Source of the DNA: Bacteroidota bacterium
GTDB taxonomy: Bacteria > Bacteroidota > Bacteroidia > Bacteroidales > Prolixibacteraceae
Assembly (NCBI GenBank): GCA_030698405.1
Contig: JAUYMU010000131.1
Coordinates: 1 to 59,358 of the forward strand
Reading direction: 5' to 3'
Length of the DNA: 59,358 bases
Shown: positions 17,917-26,262 of the stretch, one piece after another
How positions within the stretch are numbered: position 1 is the first letter of the stretch
Layout of the letters: each line of letters begins with the position of its first letter
Program-made: the position numbers and the translations under genes
The notes under the pieces: model-generated
Database searches by the model: none
What the model was told of the DNA's origin: nothing
Seen by the model: the letters and a program-made list of their open reading frames with translations, nothing else

Positions 17917-19017
17917 TTAGTTTTTTACCTGACCATCGCTAATTGTAAAAATACGTGATTCGGTATCCAAACGTGAAATCATTACATCGAGGTGCTCGCG
18001 GTTTGTATCGGTTATAAAAATCTGGCCGAAATGATCGTCGGCCACCAGTTTTACTATTTGTTCCACACGGTTTTTATCCAGCTTGTCGAAAATATCATCG
18101 AGTAACAAGATGGGAGTTAATCCTGAAATTTCTTTCATAAAGTCGAACTGTGCCAGCTTCAATGCTACCAAATATGTTTTTTTCTGCCCCTGAGAGCCAA
18201 ATTTTTTGATTGGATAACCGGCTAGCTCAAAATCAAAATCATCTTTATGAATTCCGGTTGAGGTGTATTGCAGCATCCGGTCGCGGCCAATGGTATTTTT
18301 TAAAAGCTGGTCAAAATCATTGGTAAGTAAATCTGACTGCAATTTTAAACCAACCAATTCCTTGCCTCCTGAAATTAGCTGATAATATTGCTGAAATACC
18401 GGTTGAAGTTTGTCGATGAAAATCATTCGTTCGGCATGTATCTGTTGTCCGTATTTGACAAGCTGATCGTCCCATATTTCAATCGCTTCCGACTGGAAAG
18501 CATTTCTTCCGGCGAATTGTTTGAGCAGATTGTTACGCTGAAGCAACGCACGGTTGTATCTAATCAGGTTTTCAAGATAAACAGCATCATATTGAGAAAT
18601 CACAGTGTCAACAAACCTTCGGCGTTCGTCGCTCCCTCCCGAAATAAGGTTGGTATCCAAAGGAGTTACAATAATCAAAGGAATCAGCCCGATGTGTTCC
18701 GATAATTTCCGGTAGTCTTTCTGGTTCCGTTTAAAGATTTTCTTTTGGGTTCGTTTGAAGCCGCAATAAATGGTTTCTTCCGAATCGAGCCGGGAGTATT
18801 TTCCCTGAATCATAAAAAAATCCTGATCAAAACGTATATTCTGGGCATCGATTGAATTCAGAAAACTTTTGCAAAACGACAAATAATAAATTGCATCCAT
18901 CAGGTTGGTTTTCCCTGCGCCATTATTGCCAATGAAACAATTTAAGCCATCAGTAAACTTGAATTCAGAATGTTCAAAGTTTTTAAAATTTACAATCGAT
19001 AATTCTTGAATAAACAT
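17917..19017 (-). CDS. recF: DNA replication and repair protein RecF
   Basis: 366 residues from the ATG at 19017 (MFIQELSIVNFKNFEHSEFK). A longer frame to 19062 adds 15 residues that do not match the family. Walker A is GNNGAGKT at 30-37; the ABC signature and Walker B near the C-terminus read LLLDDIFDKLDKNR. The conserved SPLDTNLIS-like region appears as TPLDTNLISGGSDERRRF. RecF loads RecA on gapped DNA with RecO and RecR. DUF721 follows at a 6-nt gap. Confidence 0.95.
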   Translation of the reverse strand: MFIQELSIVNFKNFEHSEFKFTDGLNCFIGNNGAGKTNLMDAIYYLSFCKSFLNSIDAQNIRFDQDFFMIQGKYSRLDSEETIYCGFKRTQKKIFKRNQKDYRKLSEHIGLIPLIIVTPLDTNLISGGSDERRRFVDTVISQYDAVYLENLIRYNRALLQRNNLLKQFAGRNAFQSEAIEIWDDQLVKYGQQIHAERMIFIDKLQPVFQQYYQLISGGKELVGLKLQSDLLTNDFDQLLKNTIGRDRMLQYTSTGIHKDDFDFELAGYPIKKFGSQGQKKTYLVALKLAQFDFMKEISGLTPILLLDDIFDKLDKNRVEQIVKLVADDHFGQIFITDTNREHLDVMISRLDTESRIFTISDGQVKN

Positions 19018-19164
19018 ATTTTCAGGACCATTTTGACGGAACAAAACTACAAATTTCTGCAACGGAACCGATGAAAATATTCGATTAAGAAGCGATTAAC
19101 ATCAAAGTGTTCATTAATATTCAATTTAAAATCTGAAAACTGCCATTTATTTTTGAAAATAATA

Positions 19165-19172
19165 TATTTTTG
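19165..19172 (+). promoter_or_regulatory. -7 element TATTTTTG upstream of the TPR gene
   Basis: TATTTTTG fits TAnnTTTG and lies 31 nt before the preferred ATG at 19204, which also argues against the upstream ATG at 19153. No spaced -33 box is evident. Confidence 0.45.
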
Positions 19173-19203
19173 CCTCACGATTTTTGAAAATAGACTTTAC
19201 GAA

Positions 19204-19896
19204 ATGACAAAAGACAAAAAAAACAACCAGGCTGATAATTTAACCGAAGTAGAAAGTGCGTTAACCAAAACCGAGCAATTTCTCGAATCAAACCAAAAAC
19301 TGATTTCAATAGTGATTGGTTCAATAGTAATTGTAGTAGTTGGGTATCTTGCTTTAAACAAGTTTTACCTCGAACCACGCGATCAGGAAGCCAAAGATCA
19401 AATGTACGTGGCCCAGAATTACTTTGAAAAAGATTCATTCAATCTTGCGCTCAACGGAGACGGTGGAAACCTTGGATTTCTTGATATCATTGACGATTTC
19501 GGTTCGACTGATGCCGGCAACCTTGCAAAATATTATGCAGGAATTTCCTATTTGCAAATGGGTCAATTCGAAGATGCAATTGAGTACCTGCAAAAATTTA
19601 AGACCAAAGATATACTGTTAAAACCTATTTCAATTGGCGCTCAGGGCGATGCTCAGCTTGAACTTGGTAAAACAGACAAAGCACTAGACTTATACACCAA
19701 AGCATACAAGGTGAATGAAAACGAGCTGACAACTCCGATTTATATGCTCAAAGCTGCCGAGTTGCTCGAAAGCACAGGTAAAAGTGCAGAAGCGCTGAAA
19801 ATATATGAAACCATCAAACAAAAATTTCCGGAGAGCAACGAAGGAAGAAACATTGATAAATACATTGCCCGCGCAAAAGTTAAAGCGAACAGCTAA
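19204..19896 (+). CDS. Membrane-anchored tetratricopeptide protein
   Basis: 230 residues from ATG 19204 (MTKDKKNNQADNLTEVESAL). One membrane segment (LISIVIGSIVIVVVGYLALN, about 34-54) follows a charged cytoplasmic N-terminus. The rest carries TPR-like helix pairs: AKYYAGISYLQMGQFEDAIE, GAQGDAQLELGKTDKALDLY and the last LLESTGKSAEALKIYETIKQ. This architecture matches YfgM-like/tetratricopeptide proteins of Bacteroidota (TPR_21 type), which in E. coli interact with the secretion machinery. The annotation is limited to a TPR scaffold of the inner membrane. A terminator follows at 19921-19956. Confidence 0.85.
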   Translation: MTKDKKNNQADNLTEVESALTKTEQFLESNQKLISIVIGSIVIVVVGYLALNKFYLEPRDQEAKDQMYVAQNYFEKDSFNLALNGDGGNLGFLDIIDDFGSTDAGNLAKYYAGISYLQMGQFEDAIEYLQKFKTKDILLKPISIGAQGDAQLELGKTDKALDLYTKAYKVNENELTTPIYMLKAAELLESTGKSAEALKIYETIKQKFPESNEGRNIDKYIARAKVKANS

Positions 19897-19920
19897 GAAC
19901 GTTTTTAAACTGACAATATA

Positions 19921-19956
19921 AAAAAGTCCCCTCATTGCAGGGGATTTTTTATTTTT
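19921..19956 (+). terminator. Factor-independent terminator after the TPR gene
   Basis: Stem TCCCCT (19927-19932), loop CATTGC, AGGGGA (19939-19944), then TTTTTTATTTTT. It lies 25 nt after the TPR gene stop and 23 nt before ribH. Confidence 0.85.
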
Positions 19957-19978
19957 ACACAAATTTTAAATTTACAAA

Positions 19979-20467
19979 ATGGCTACAAAAAATTTATCAG
20001 AATACGACCTGTCCTCAGTTCCTTCTGCTTCAGAAATGAAGTTCGGGATTGTGGTGGCAGAATGGAACTATGAGGTAACCGGCGCATTGGCACAGGGCGC
20101 TGTTGATACATTGCTGAAACATGGTGCAAAGGAAGAAAATATTGTATTAAAGCATGTTCCCGGAAGTTTTGAGCTGACTTTGGGTGCTCAATACCTGGCA
20201 GAATTTACCAAGTCAGATGCAATCATCATTCTGGGCTGTGTAATTCAGGGCGAAACCCGCCATTTTGATTTTATCTGCGAAGGAGTGACCCAGGGAATTA
20301 CCAACCTGAATATTAAATACAACAAGCCATTTATATTCGGTTTACTTACCACCGACAATCAGCAACAGGCACTCGATCGTGCAGGAGGAAAGTTAGGGAA
20401 CAAAGGTGACGAAGCTGCTGTTACTGCCATTAAAATGCTGGCATTGAGAGATGATCTGACCAAATAA
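19979..20467 (+). CDS. ribH: 6,7-dimethyl-8-ribityllumazine synthase
   Basis: 162 residues, normal length. The enzyme condenses 5-amino-6-ribitylaminouracil with dihydroxybutanone phosphate in riboflavin synthesis. Signature blocks are [35 protein letters not shown], and [20 protein letters not shown] with the catalytic His of the RHF motif. The closing segment [20 protein letters not shown] is also typical. It is isolated from other rib genes and bracketed by two terminators, so it is probably transcribed alone. Confidence 0.97.
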   Translation: MATKNLSEYDLSSVPSASEMKFGIVVAEWNYEVTGALAQGAVDTLLKHGAKEENIVLKHVPGSFELTLGAQYLAEFTKSDAIIILGCVIQGETRHFDFICEGVTQGITNLNIKYNKPFIFGLLTTDNQQQALDRAGGKLGNKGDEAAVTAIKMLALRDDLTK

Positions 20468-20469
20468 AA

Positions 20470-20494
20470 AAAGGGGCTTTCGCCCCTTTCTCTC
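20470..20494. terminator. Bidirectional terminator between ribH and the convergent gene
   Basis: AAAGGGGC (20470-20477), loop TTTC, GCCCCTTT (20482-20489). On the plus strand T/C-rich sequence follows; on the minus strand the stem runs into seven T. It serves ribH and the convergent gene at 20517. Confidence 0.88.
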
Positions 20495-20516
20495 TTAAAA
20501 TCAAACTAATTACTCA

Positions 20517-20990
20517 CTATTGGCCCTGGCCGCCCTGGCCCCCCATGCGACCCTGACCATTCCTTCTGTTTTCTTCACGCTTTTTCAACATTTCATCGTA
20601 CAATTTGATCTGGTCAGCCTTCAAAATGGCTTTGATCTCCTTGTCTTTTTCTGCCTGAACCTTTGTCATTTCGGCACGCATTTTTGTACGTTCAGCATCA
20701 CTGGCATCGCGCATTTTCGACCAATCGACTGACGATTGTTTTTCCTGATACTTTTTGTTGATCGCAGTCACTTTGGCTTCCTGATCCTTGGTCAATTTCA
20801 GTTCTTCCACCAATTGTTGAGTTTGGCGCTGTAACCTTTGTTCCGGAGTCATTTGCTGCCGGTCGCCCATTCCTCCGGGCCTGCCCGACTGCTGAGTTCT
20901 TGATGGACGTTCGCCACCACCACGTTCCTGTGCGAAGGTAATTCCTGATAAAACCAGAAACATTACCATTAATATGCTTATTTTTTTCAT
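20517..20990 (-). CDS. Exported Spy/CpxP-like helical protein with Gly/Gln-rich ends
   Basis: 157 residues. A signal peptide (ISILMVMFLVLSGITFAQ) is followed by a Gly/Arg/Gln-rich low-complexity stretch (about 22-50) with the word MTPEQRLQRQTQQL. Then come amphipathic helices: LKLTKDQEAKVTAINKKYQE and MRAEMTKVQAEKDKEIKAIL. The C-terminus is again Gly/Arg/Gln-rich (NGQGRMGGQGGQGQ). The L-x-L-T-x-x-Q pattern resembles LTXXQ periplasmic chaperones (Spy/CpxP) and the Bacteroidota DUF4890 group. A role in periplasmic protein quality control is plausible but unproven. It converges with ribH over a shared terminator. Confidence 0.72.
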   Translation of the reverse strand: MKKISILMVMFLVLSGITFAQERGGGERPSRTQQSGRPGGMGDRQQMTPEQRLQRQTQQLVEELKLTKDQEAKVTAINKKYQEKQSSVDWSKMRDASDAERTKMRAEMTKVQAEKDKEIKAILKADQIKLYDEMLKKREENRRNGQGRMGGQGGQGQ

Positions 20991-21148
20991 TTGATTGATT
21001 TTTAAATACCGATTTGTTTATTTACTGTTGCATTGACTGTTTCATACCAAAAAAGTTTAATCCTGAAATTCATAAAATTCACACAATTAGTGGAAATCGG
21101 CATTCAAAAAAAAATCATCTGAAAACCTAATTGAATGGGCAATATGTC

Positions 21149-21156
21149 TATTTTTG
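21149..21156 (+). promoter_or_regulatory. -7 element TATTTTTG upstream of the nucleotidyltransferase
   Basis: TATTTTTG matches TAnnTTTG, 22 nt before the TTG start at 21179. A weak TTG lies 15 nt further upstream. The location supports the TTG start. Confidence 0.45.
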
Positions 21157-21178
21157 AAAAAATTCAAAACCAGCAATA

Positions 21179-21901
21179 TTGAAAGCACTCATTTTTGCAG
21201 CGGGATTGGGAATCCGCCTGAAAGAACATACCAGCGATAAGCCAAAAGCATTGGTTCAACTTGCCGGAAAACCATTGCTGCAACATGCCATTGAAAAACT
21301 GATCTCACATCAAATCACCGATATTACCATCAATGTATTTCATTTTGCCGATCAGGTTATAACTTTTCTGGAAAATCATCGCTTTTCCGGGGTGCAGATT
21401 CACATTTCTGACGAACGCGAAGAGTTGCTAGATACCGGTGGCGGGTTAAAAAAAGCGGAAACATTTTTGACAGGCAGCGAGCCAATCCTGATATACAATG
21501 TAGATGTGATCAGCAATCTCGATTTGAATTTGCTTGAAAGACATCATTTAACTTCGGGTTCGCTGGCAACTTTGGTGGTAAGACAAAGGGATACTTCACG
21601 ATATTTAATGTTCGACCAGCAACTTCAACTTGCCGGATGGAAAAACTTCAGCAACGGCGAAACAAAAATAAGCCGTGTGGATAAATTTGCCAATTCGATT
21701 CCCTATGCATTTAGCGGAATTCAGATCGTTCAACCCGAAATATTCAGACTGATTACAGAAACTGGTAGATTCCCCATCATTGATCTTTATTTGAGACTTG
21801 CCCAAACCGAAGCTGTTCATGGATTTGTGGATACCTCAACCATCTGGATGGATCTGGGCAAACCCGATCAGTTGCAAATAGCTGAAACGCTATTCAGTTA
21901 A
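21179..21901 (+). CDS. Sugar-1-phosphate nucleotidyltransferase family protein
   Basis: 240 residues starting with TTG, because the conserved N-terminus KALIFAAGLGIRLKEHTSDK begins immediately and no ATG lies upstream in frame at a sensible distance. The nucleotide-binding G-x-G-x-R loop and the KPKALVQLAGKPLLQH segment are complete. Further visible are the YNVDVISNLDL metal-binding aspartate motif and a C-terminal WMDLGKPDQL. This is the NTP_transferase fold, close to MurU-type or mannose-1-phosphate guanylyltransferases; the exact sugar is undetermined. No left-handed beta-helix acyltransferase tail is attached. Confidence 0.82.
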   Translation: MKALIFAAGLGIRLKEHTSDKPKALVQLAGKPLLQHAIEKLISHQITDITINVFHFADQVITFLENHRFSGVQIHISDEREELLDTGGGLKKAETFLTGSEPILIYNVDVISNLDLNLLERHHLTSGSLATLVVRQRDTSRYLMFDQQLQLAGWKNFSNGETKISRVDKFANSIPYAFSGIQIVQPEIFRLITETGRFPIIDLYLRLAQTEAVHGFVDTSTIWMDLGKPDQLQIAETLFS

Positions 21902-22010
21902 ATTGCCGAAATGATATGAATAGTGAATTTTGCCACAATGTCAAAACAGTCTTGGAACAAAAGAATGTAGAATAACCAATATTGAATATCCAAAACCTTC
22001 GAGCCCCCGG

Positions 22011-22032
22011 ACTTGGAACTTTGAACTTTGAA
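22011..22032. repeat. Short tandem repeat (GAACTTT type) abutting a stop codon
   Basis: ACTTGGAACTTTGAACTTTG, then AA, directly followed by the TAG of the HAD gene on the minus strand. It resembles the repeat at 6880-6911, also against a TAG stop codon. Confidence 0.6.
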
Positions 22033-22872
22033 CTACAAGTGCGCCCCAACCGCCAGGGCAAAAGCGCTTTCCTCATTCGACCGGGCAGGCAAAAACAGTC
22101 CTTTTAATTCCTGAGGTCCGTTTTCAACGATGTACGAAAAGTTGGTGAATTCGAGCAAATCCATATCGTTGAAATCATTTCCGATGCCAAGTGTATACTC
22201 ATGTTCAATTTTCAGCCAATCGCACAAATATTTCACGCCATTCCCCTTCGAAACCGAATGGTGAAAAATTTCCATCCAAATGTAATCAGTCTCAAGCGGC
22301 GAACTGGTTCTGACCACTTTCACTTCCGGAAAATTCTTCTGAATCTCGTCTTTCAACGAATGGAAACGATCAGGATCATTTGGAAAAACAACTAAAAACT
22401 GACATGCTTCCGAATCAATATTTTGATTGGTTATAAGTGCTTCAGAGTATGACTGATGATAGTCGAAATATCTTTCAAATTCGGAACAGGGAACGCTTCC
22501 ACGGAAGTACCAGCATTTAAAATTCTCTGGAACAGGTTTAAAAAGGTGAAAATTCAGGTCGCGGGCAACCAGATAATCCGACAATTGCCGAACAACCGAC
22601 TTGTTTAGATTCTGATAAAAGAGAAGCTTCTTGTTTTTCCAATCGTAAACACCGGCTCCCGATGAGAAAACTACGTAATCGAAAGGAACATTGCTTGCAA
22701 TCACGTCCTGTGTCTTTTGCAAATTTCTGCCAGTGGCCACCACCCTCAGAATACCCTTCTCTCCCAACGAATCCAGAGCATCCAGATTCTCTTTTGAAAT
22801 CGACTTGTCGTTCTTCAAAAATGTACCATCCAGATCGGTTGCGACAAGTTTTAACTTTTTTTCACTCCCCAT
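22033..22872 (-). CDS. HAD-superfamily (Cof-type) phosphatase
   Basis: 279 residues. Motif I is VATDLDGTFLKNDKSIS (nucleophile Asp in DLDGT), motif II lies in RVVATGRN, and the C-terminal metal site is LGIGNDFNDMDLLEFT. The cap domain is inserted between motif II and the second lysine region, as in class IIB Cof/YbiV phosphatases, which hydrolyse sugar phosphates or flavin phosphates. Substrate unknown. A plausible promoter lies at 22940-22969. The stop codon is abutted by a short tandem repeat. Confidence 0.9.
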   Translation of the reverse strand: MGSEKKLKLVATDLDGTFLKNDKSISKENLDALDSLGEKGILRVVATGRNLQKTQDVIASNVPFDYVVFSSGAGVYDWKNKKLLFYQNLNKSVVRQLSDYLVARDLNFHLFKPVPENFKCWYFRGSVPCSEFERYFDYHQSYSEALITNQNIDSEACQFLVVFPNDPDRFHSLKDEIQKNFPEVKVVRTSSPLETDYIWMEIFHHSVSKGNGVKYLCDWLKIEHEYTLGIGNDFNDMDLLEFTNFSYIVENGPQELKGLFLPARSNEESAFALAVGAHL

Positions 22873-22939
22873 TTTGTTTCAATTTTAGAAAATAACAGAC
22901 GTATAGCTTGATTTGTTGGAAAAGCCAACGTTTACGCTA

Positions 22940-22969
22940 CAAATTTACTGATAAAAGTTCATGCCCAAT
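22940..22969 (-). promoter_or_regulatory. Possible promoter of the HAD gene
   Basis: On the minus strand TAAATTTG (22940-22947) matches TAnnTTTG and an ATTG lies 18 nt upstream at the position of the -33 box. The distance to the ATG is about 67 nt. Confidence 0.45.
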
Positions 22970-23087
22970 GGCTCGCTGAATAGAAACATCTAAAGCCTTG
23001 GATTTCATTTTTATTGTCGAATAAGGTGTGTTGGCTGAAATAGTAGAGATTACTTCAGCAGGTATCTCTATATTAGGGTTGATTTTA

Positions 23088-23095
23088 TATCTTTG
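23088..23095 (+). promoter_or_regulatory. -7 element TATCTTTG upstream of dapB
   Basis: TATCTTTG matches TAnnTTTG, 27 nt before the dapB ATG. It would drive the dapB-lepB-lapA-like-wbqC-like series. Confidence 0.5.
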
Positions 23096-23122
23096 CTGAC
23101 CAAAATTTAATAACATTAAATA

Positions 23123-23839
23123 ATGAAGATTGCAATCATCGGTTATGGAAAAATGGGCAAAGAGATTGAAAAAATCGCTTTTGACCGCGGACACGAAATA
23201 GTATTGAAAATTGACATCACCAACCCGGAAGACCTTTCCATACAAAACCTTCAGAAAGCAGACGTTGCCATCGAATTTACCATTCCCTCATTGGCAGTAA
23301 ATAACTACAAGATTTGTTTCGAAGCCGGAATCCCTGTAATTTCAGGAACAACAGGCTGGCTCGACCGAAAACCAGAAGTTCTTGAAAATTGCAAAAAGCT
23401 GAACGGAACATTTTTCTATGCCTCAAATTTCAGTTTGGGAGTAAATATTTTCTTTTCGCTGAACAAAAAACTGGCTACTTTGATGGCCAACTTCGATGGA
23501 TATAAAATTGAAATGACCGAAATACATCATACCCAGAAACTGGATGCGCCAAGTGGTACAGCTATTACTTTGGCCGAAGGAATCATTGAAAACATTCCAT
23601 CGAAAACCAAATGGGTAAATCAGGAAACTGAAAATGCAGCTGAAATCGGAATTATTTCGGAACGTGTCGGTGAAGTTCCGGGAACCCATACCATTAAATA
23701 CGATTCGGAAGTTGACTTTATTGAAATTACACACTGCGTAAAAAAGCGGAAAGGCCTGGCCTATGGAGCCGTTTTAGCTGCCGAATTTTCAAACGGGAAA
23801 AAGGGAGTTTTGACCATGAATGATTTGCTAAACATTTAA
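23123..23839 (+). CDS. dapB: 4-hydroxy-tetrahydrodipicolinate reductase
   Basis: 238 residues, the short form usual in Bacteroidota. DapB reduces 4-hydroxy-tetrahydrodipicolinate with NAD(P)H in the lysine and diaminopimelate pathway. The Rossmann motif is IGYGKMGKEIEKIA at the N-terminus. The substrate signature is EIHHTQKLDAPSGTAITLAE with the conserved His-His and the Lys of KLDAPSGT. The GAVLAAEF motif near the C-terminus is present. It opens a four-gene series: lepB starts 14 nt later. Confidence 0.96.
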   Translation: MKIAIIGYGKMGKEIEKIAFDRGHEIVLKIDITNPEDLSIQNLQKADVAIEFTIPSLAVNNYKICFEAGIPVISGTTGWLDRKPEVLENCKKLNGTFFYASNFSLGVNIFFSLNKKLATLMANFDGYKIEMTEIHHTQKLDAPSGTAITLAEGIIENIPSKTKWVNQETENAAEIGIISERVGEVPGTHTIKYDSEVDFIEITHCVKKRKGLAYGAVLAAEFSNGKKGVLTMNDLLNI

Positions 23840-23853
23840 AATCCACGATAAAA

Positions 23854-25194
23854 ATGAAAGAATTATTGACCAATAAATGGTTCAAATTTGGCATTGCCGG
23901 ACTGATTTACTTCTTATGGGTACTGTGGCTGCAAAATTTCTGGTGGCTGATTGGCCTTGGAGTTATTTTCGACATGTATATTACCAAGAAAGTTCACTGG
24001 TCGTTCTGGAAAAAGAAAAACACGCCTGATGGCAAGCAAACCAAAGTGGTTGAATGGGTCGATGCAATTATTTTTGCTGTGATTGCAGCAACCTTCATCC
24101 GCATGTTTTTTATCGAAGCTTACACGATTCCAACTTCTTCGATGGAAAAATCGATGCTCATCGGCGATTACCTGTTTGTAAGCAAAACTTCTTATGGACC
24201 GAAGCTGCCAAATACTCCTTTGTCGTTTCCATTTGTGCATCACACCATGCCATTGTCGAAAACGCAAAAATCGTATGTTGAGTGGATCAAAAAACCTTAC
24301 AAACGTATTGCTGGCTTTGGAAAAGTAAAAAACAACGATGTGGTAGTTTTTAACTTTCCTGAAGGAGATACCGTCGCAGTGAATGTTCAGAACCAAAGCT
24401 ATTACCAGTTGGTGCGAAGTTACGGGCGCGATCGCGTATGGCAGGAAAAGGAAACTTTCGGTGAAATTATTGCCCGTCCGGTTGACAAGCGCGAAAACTA
24501 CATTAAACGCTGCGTGGGCATTGCCGGCGATGTGCTGGAATACAAGAACGGACAACTTTTCGTTAATGGAAAAGAGCAGCAAAATTTCCCCGGAATGCAG
24601 TACGACAATGTTGTAACCACCGATGGAACAGGGATCAACAAACGCACGCTCGATCAGATGAAAATTGCGGAAGACGACCGCCACATGGCTTCCAACACGC
24701 AATATTTCTTCCCTTTGACTCAGGAGAATGAAGAAAAACTGAAGGCCATGAAAAATGTAACTTCAGTACAAAGAACTTTGATTCCTGCTTCAAACTGGGA
24801 TCAGAATATTTTCCCTTACAGCAGCAATTACCCATGGAATGTTGACAATTTTGGGCCACTTGAAATTCCGAAGAAAGGACAGACTGTAAAGCTCACAGTG
24901 GAAAACCTGCCTATTTATGAGCGAATTATTGACCTGTATGAAGCCAACGACCTGAAAGTAACTGACGGCACAATTTACATTAACGGTGCAGTTGCCGACA
25001 GCTATACCTTCAAAATGGACTATTACTGGATGATGGGCGACAACCGCCACAACTCAGCCGATTCGCGCTACTGGGGATTTGTTCCTGAAGACCATGTTGT
25101 TGGTAAAGCCGTGTTTATCTGGCTTTCGATGGACAAGGATCAACCTTTTTATAACAAAATTCGTTGGAGCCGACTGTTTTCATTTGTGCATTAA
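23854..25194 (+). CDS. lepB: Signal peptidase I, long Bacteroidota form
   Basis: 446 residues. Three hydrophobic N-terminal segments (about 10-27, 28-43 and 68-86) anchor it. The nucleophile is Ser96 in TIPTSSMEKSM and the general base is Lys218 in NYIKRCVGIAGD. Box E reads MGDNRHNSADSRYWG near 390. An insertion of about 130 residues between the Lys region and box E makes it longer than E. coli LepB; this is common in the phylum. It removes signal peptides from Sec-exported proteins, which are abundant in this window. Confidence 0.95.
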   Translation: MKELLTNKWFKFGIAGLIYFLWVLWLQNFWWLIGLGVIFDMYITKKVHWSFWKKKNTPDGKQTKVVEWVDAIIFAVIAATFIRMFFIEAYTIPTSSMEKSMLIGDYLFVSKTSYGPKLPNTPLSFPFVHHTMPLSKTQKSYVEWIKKPYKRIAGFGKVKNNDVVVFNFPEGDTVAVNVQNQSYYQLVRSYGRDRVWQEKETFGEIIARPVDKRENYIKRCVGIAGDVLEYKNGQLFVNGKEQQNFPGMQYDNVVTTDGTGINKRTLDQMKIAEDDRHMASNTQYFFPLTQENEEKLKAMKNVTSVQRTLIPASNWDQNIFPYSSNYPWNVDNFGPLEIPKKGQTVKLTVENLPIYERIIDLYEANDLKVTDGTIYINGAVADSYTFKMDYYWMMGDNRHNSADSRYWGFVPEDHVVGKAVFIWLSMDKDQPFYNKIRWSRLFSFVH

Positions 25195-25203
25195 AAAACA
25201 ATC

Positions 25204-25530
25204 ATGTCAGGTAAAGTAATTGTATTCTTTATTCTTTCGGCGCTTCTGATCATTTTCACCATTCAGAACCACCTGCTGATCAACATCCGTTTTTTCCATT
25301 GGGAAATAATTGATGTTCCATTGGTGCTGGTTCTGATTGTTGGATTGATTTTCGGATTTTTACTGGCCATGATGATGCAACTTCCGCGAATCATGAAACT
25401 AAAGAGAGAATTGAAAAAAGTAATCAATGAACTTGAAAATGACCATGCTGTTGCTGATAAAGATGACGATATCACTTCAGAAGGAATAAAAATGGGAAGT
25501 GACTACAAAGGCGGATTTTTTAACGAATAA
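25204..25530 (+). CDS. LapA-like (DUF1049) inner-membrane protein
   Basis: 108 residues with two membrane segments (IVFFILSALLIIFTIQNH, about 5-22, and LVLVLIVGLIFGFLLAMMMQ, about 41-60) joined by a short loop with INIRFFHWEIIDVP. A basic, coiled C-terminus follows. The layout is that of LapA/YciS-like DUF1049 proteins, which in E. coli help regulate LPS synthesis. The role here is inferred from the family. It sits 9 nt after lepB and 2 nt before the WbqC-like gene. Confidence 0.8.
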   Translation: MSGKVIVFFILSALLIIFTIQNHLLINIRFFHWEIIDVPLVLVLIVGLIFGFLLAMMMQLPRIMKLKRELKKVINELENDHAVADKDDDITSEGIKMGSDYKGGFFNE

Positions 25531-25532
25531 AC

Positions 25533-26177
25533 ATGACACAAGAAAATGGAATACTGCTGAGCACCGCCTATTTTGCACCTGTCAGGTATTTTTCGAAACT
25601 GGCAGCTTATCCGGAAATTCACATTGAGCAGCACGAACATTTCATCAAACAAACTTACCGAAACAGAACAGTCATTCTGGGAGCAAACGGTCCAATTCCC
25701 CTCATCGTACCAGTCGAAAAAGGTAGGGAACAAAAAATAAAAATTAAAGATTTACGCATCGCTTACGACGAAGAATGGCAGCGAAACCATTGGCGAACCA
25801 TTTTTTCAGCCTACAACTCCTCCCCTTTTTTTGAATATTATGCCGATGATCTGGAACCTTTTTTCCAAAAAAAATCAGTATTCCTGTTCGATTTCAATCA
25901 GCAAATTACCGGGACTATTCTCGAAATTCTTGAAATACCAACCCAATTAATCCTTACGGAATCATTCGAACAAATACCTGATAATTGTGCAAATTTCAGG
26001 GAAAAGATCAGTCCGAAAGCACATCGAAACGGTGATGATCCAAATTTTACAGCCCAACCTTACACACAGGTTTTTTCTGAAAAATTTGGGTTCGTTCCTG
26101 ATTTAAGCATTCTGGATTTACTCTTTAACGAAGGGCCATCGGCACATACTGTACTGATGGATTGCTTTCAGAAATAG
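25533..26177 (+). CDS. WbqC-like family protein
   Basis: 214 residues. The conserved start ILLSTAYFAPVRYFSKLAAY and the block FIKQTYRNRTVILGANGPIP, then the DLRIAYDEEWQRNHWRTIFS and AYNSSPFFEYYADDL signatures, identify the WbqC family (PF08889). WbqC was named from O-antigen gene clusters, but its reaction is not established. The usual NP..YTQVF..KFGFVPDLSILDLLFNEGP end is complete. It ends the dapB-lepB series and converges with the alpha-glucuronidase-like gene. Confidence 0.85.
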   Translation: MTQENGILLSTAYFAPVRYFSKLAAYPEIHIEQHEHFIKQTYRNRTVILGANGPIPLIVPVEKGREQKIKIKDLRIAYDEEWQRNHWRTIFSAYNSSPFFEYYADDLEPFFQKKSVFLFDFNQQITGTILEILEIPTQLILTESFEQIPDNCANFREKISPKAHRNGDDPNFTAQPYTQVFSEKFGFVPDLSILDLLFNEGPSAHTVLMDCFQK

Positions 26178-26262
26178 ATATGGGGAGAATAAAAATATAA
26201 AAGCCAGTACAAATTATATGATTTGTGTTTACCTGTTTGTATTGAGCATATATTTTTAGGAT

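Noticed and set aside
22916-22931. Hairpin GTTGG-AAAAG-CCAAC before the HAD gene
   Set aside because: Only 5 bp, no T tract, too weak to call a terminator.
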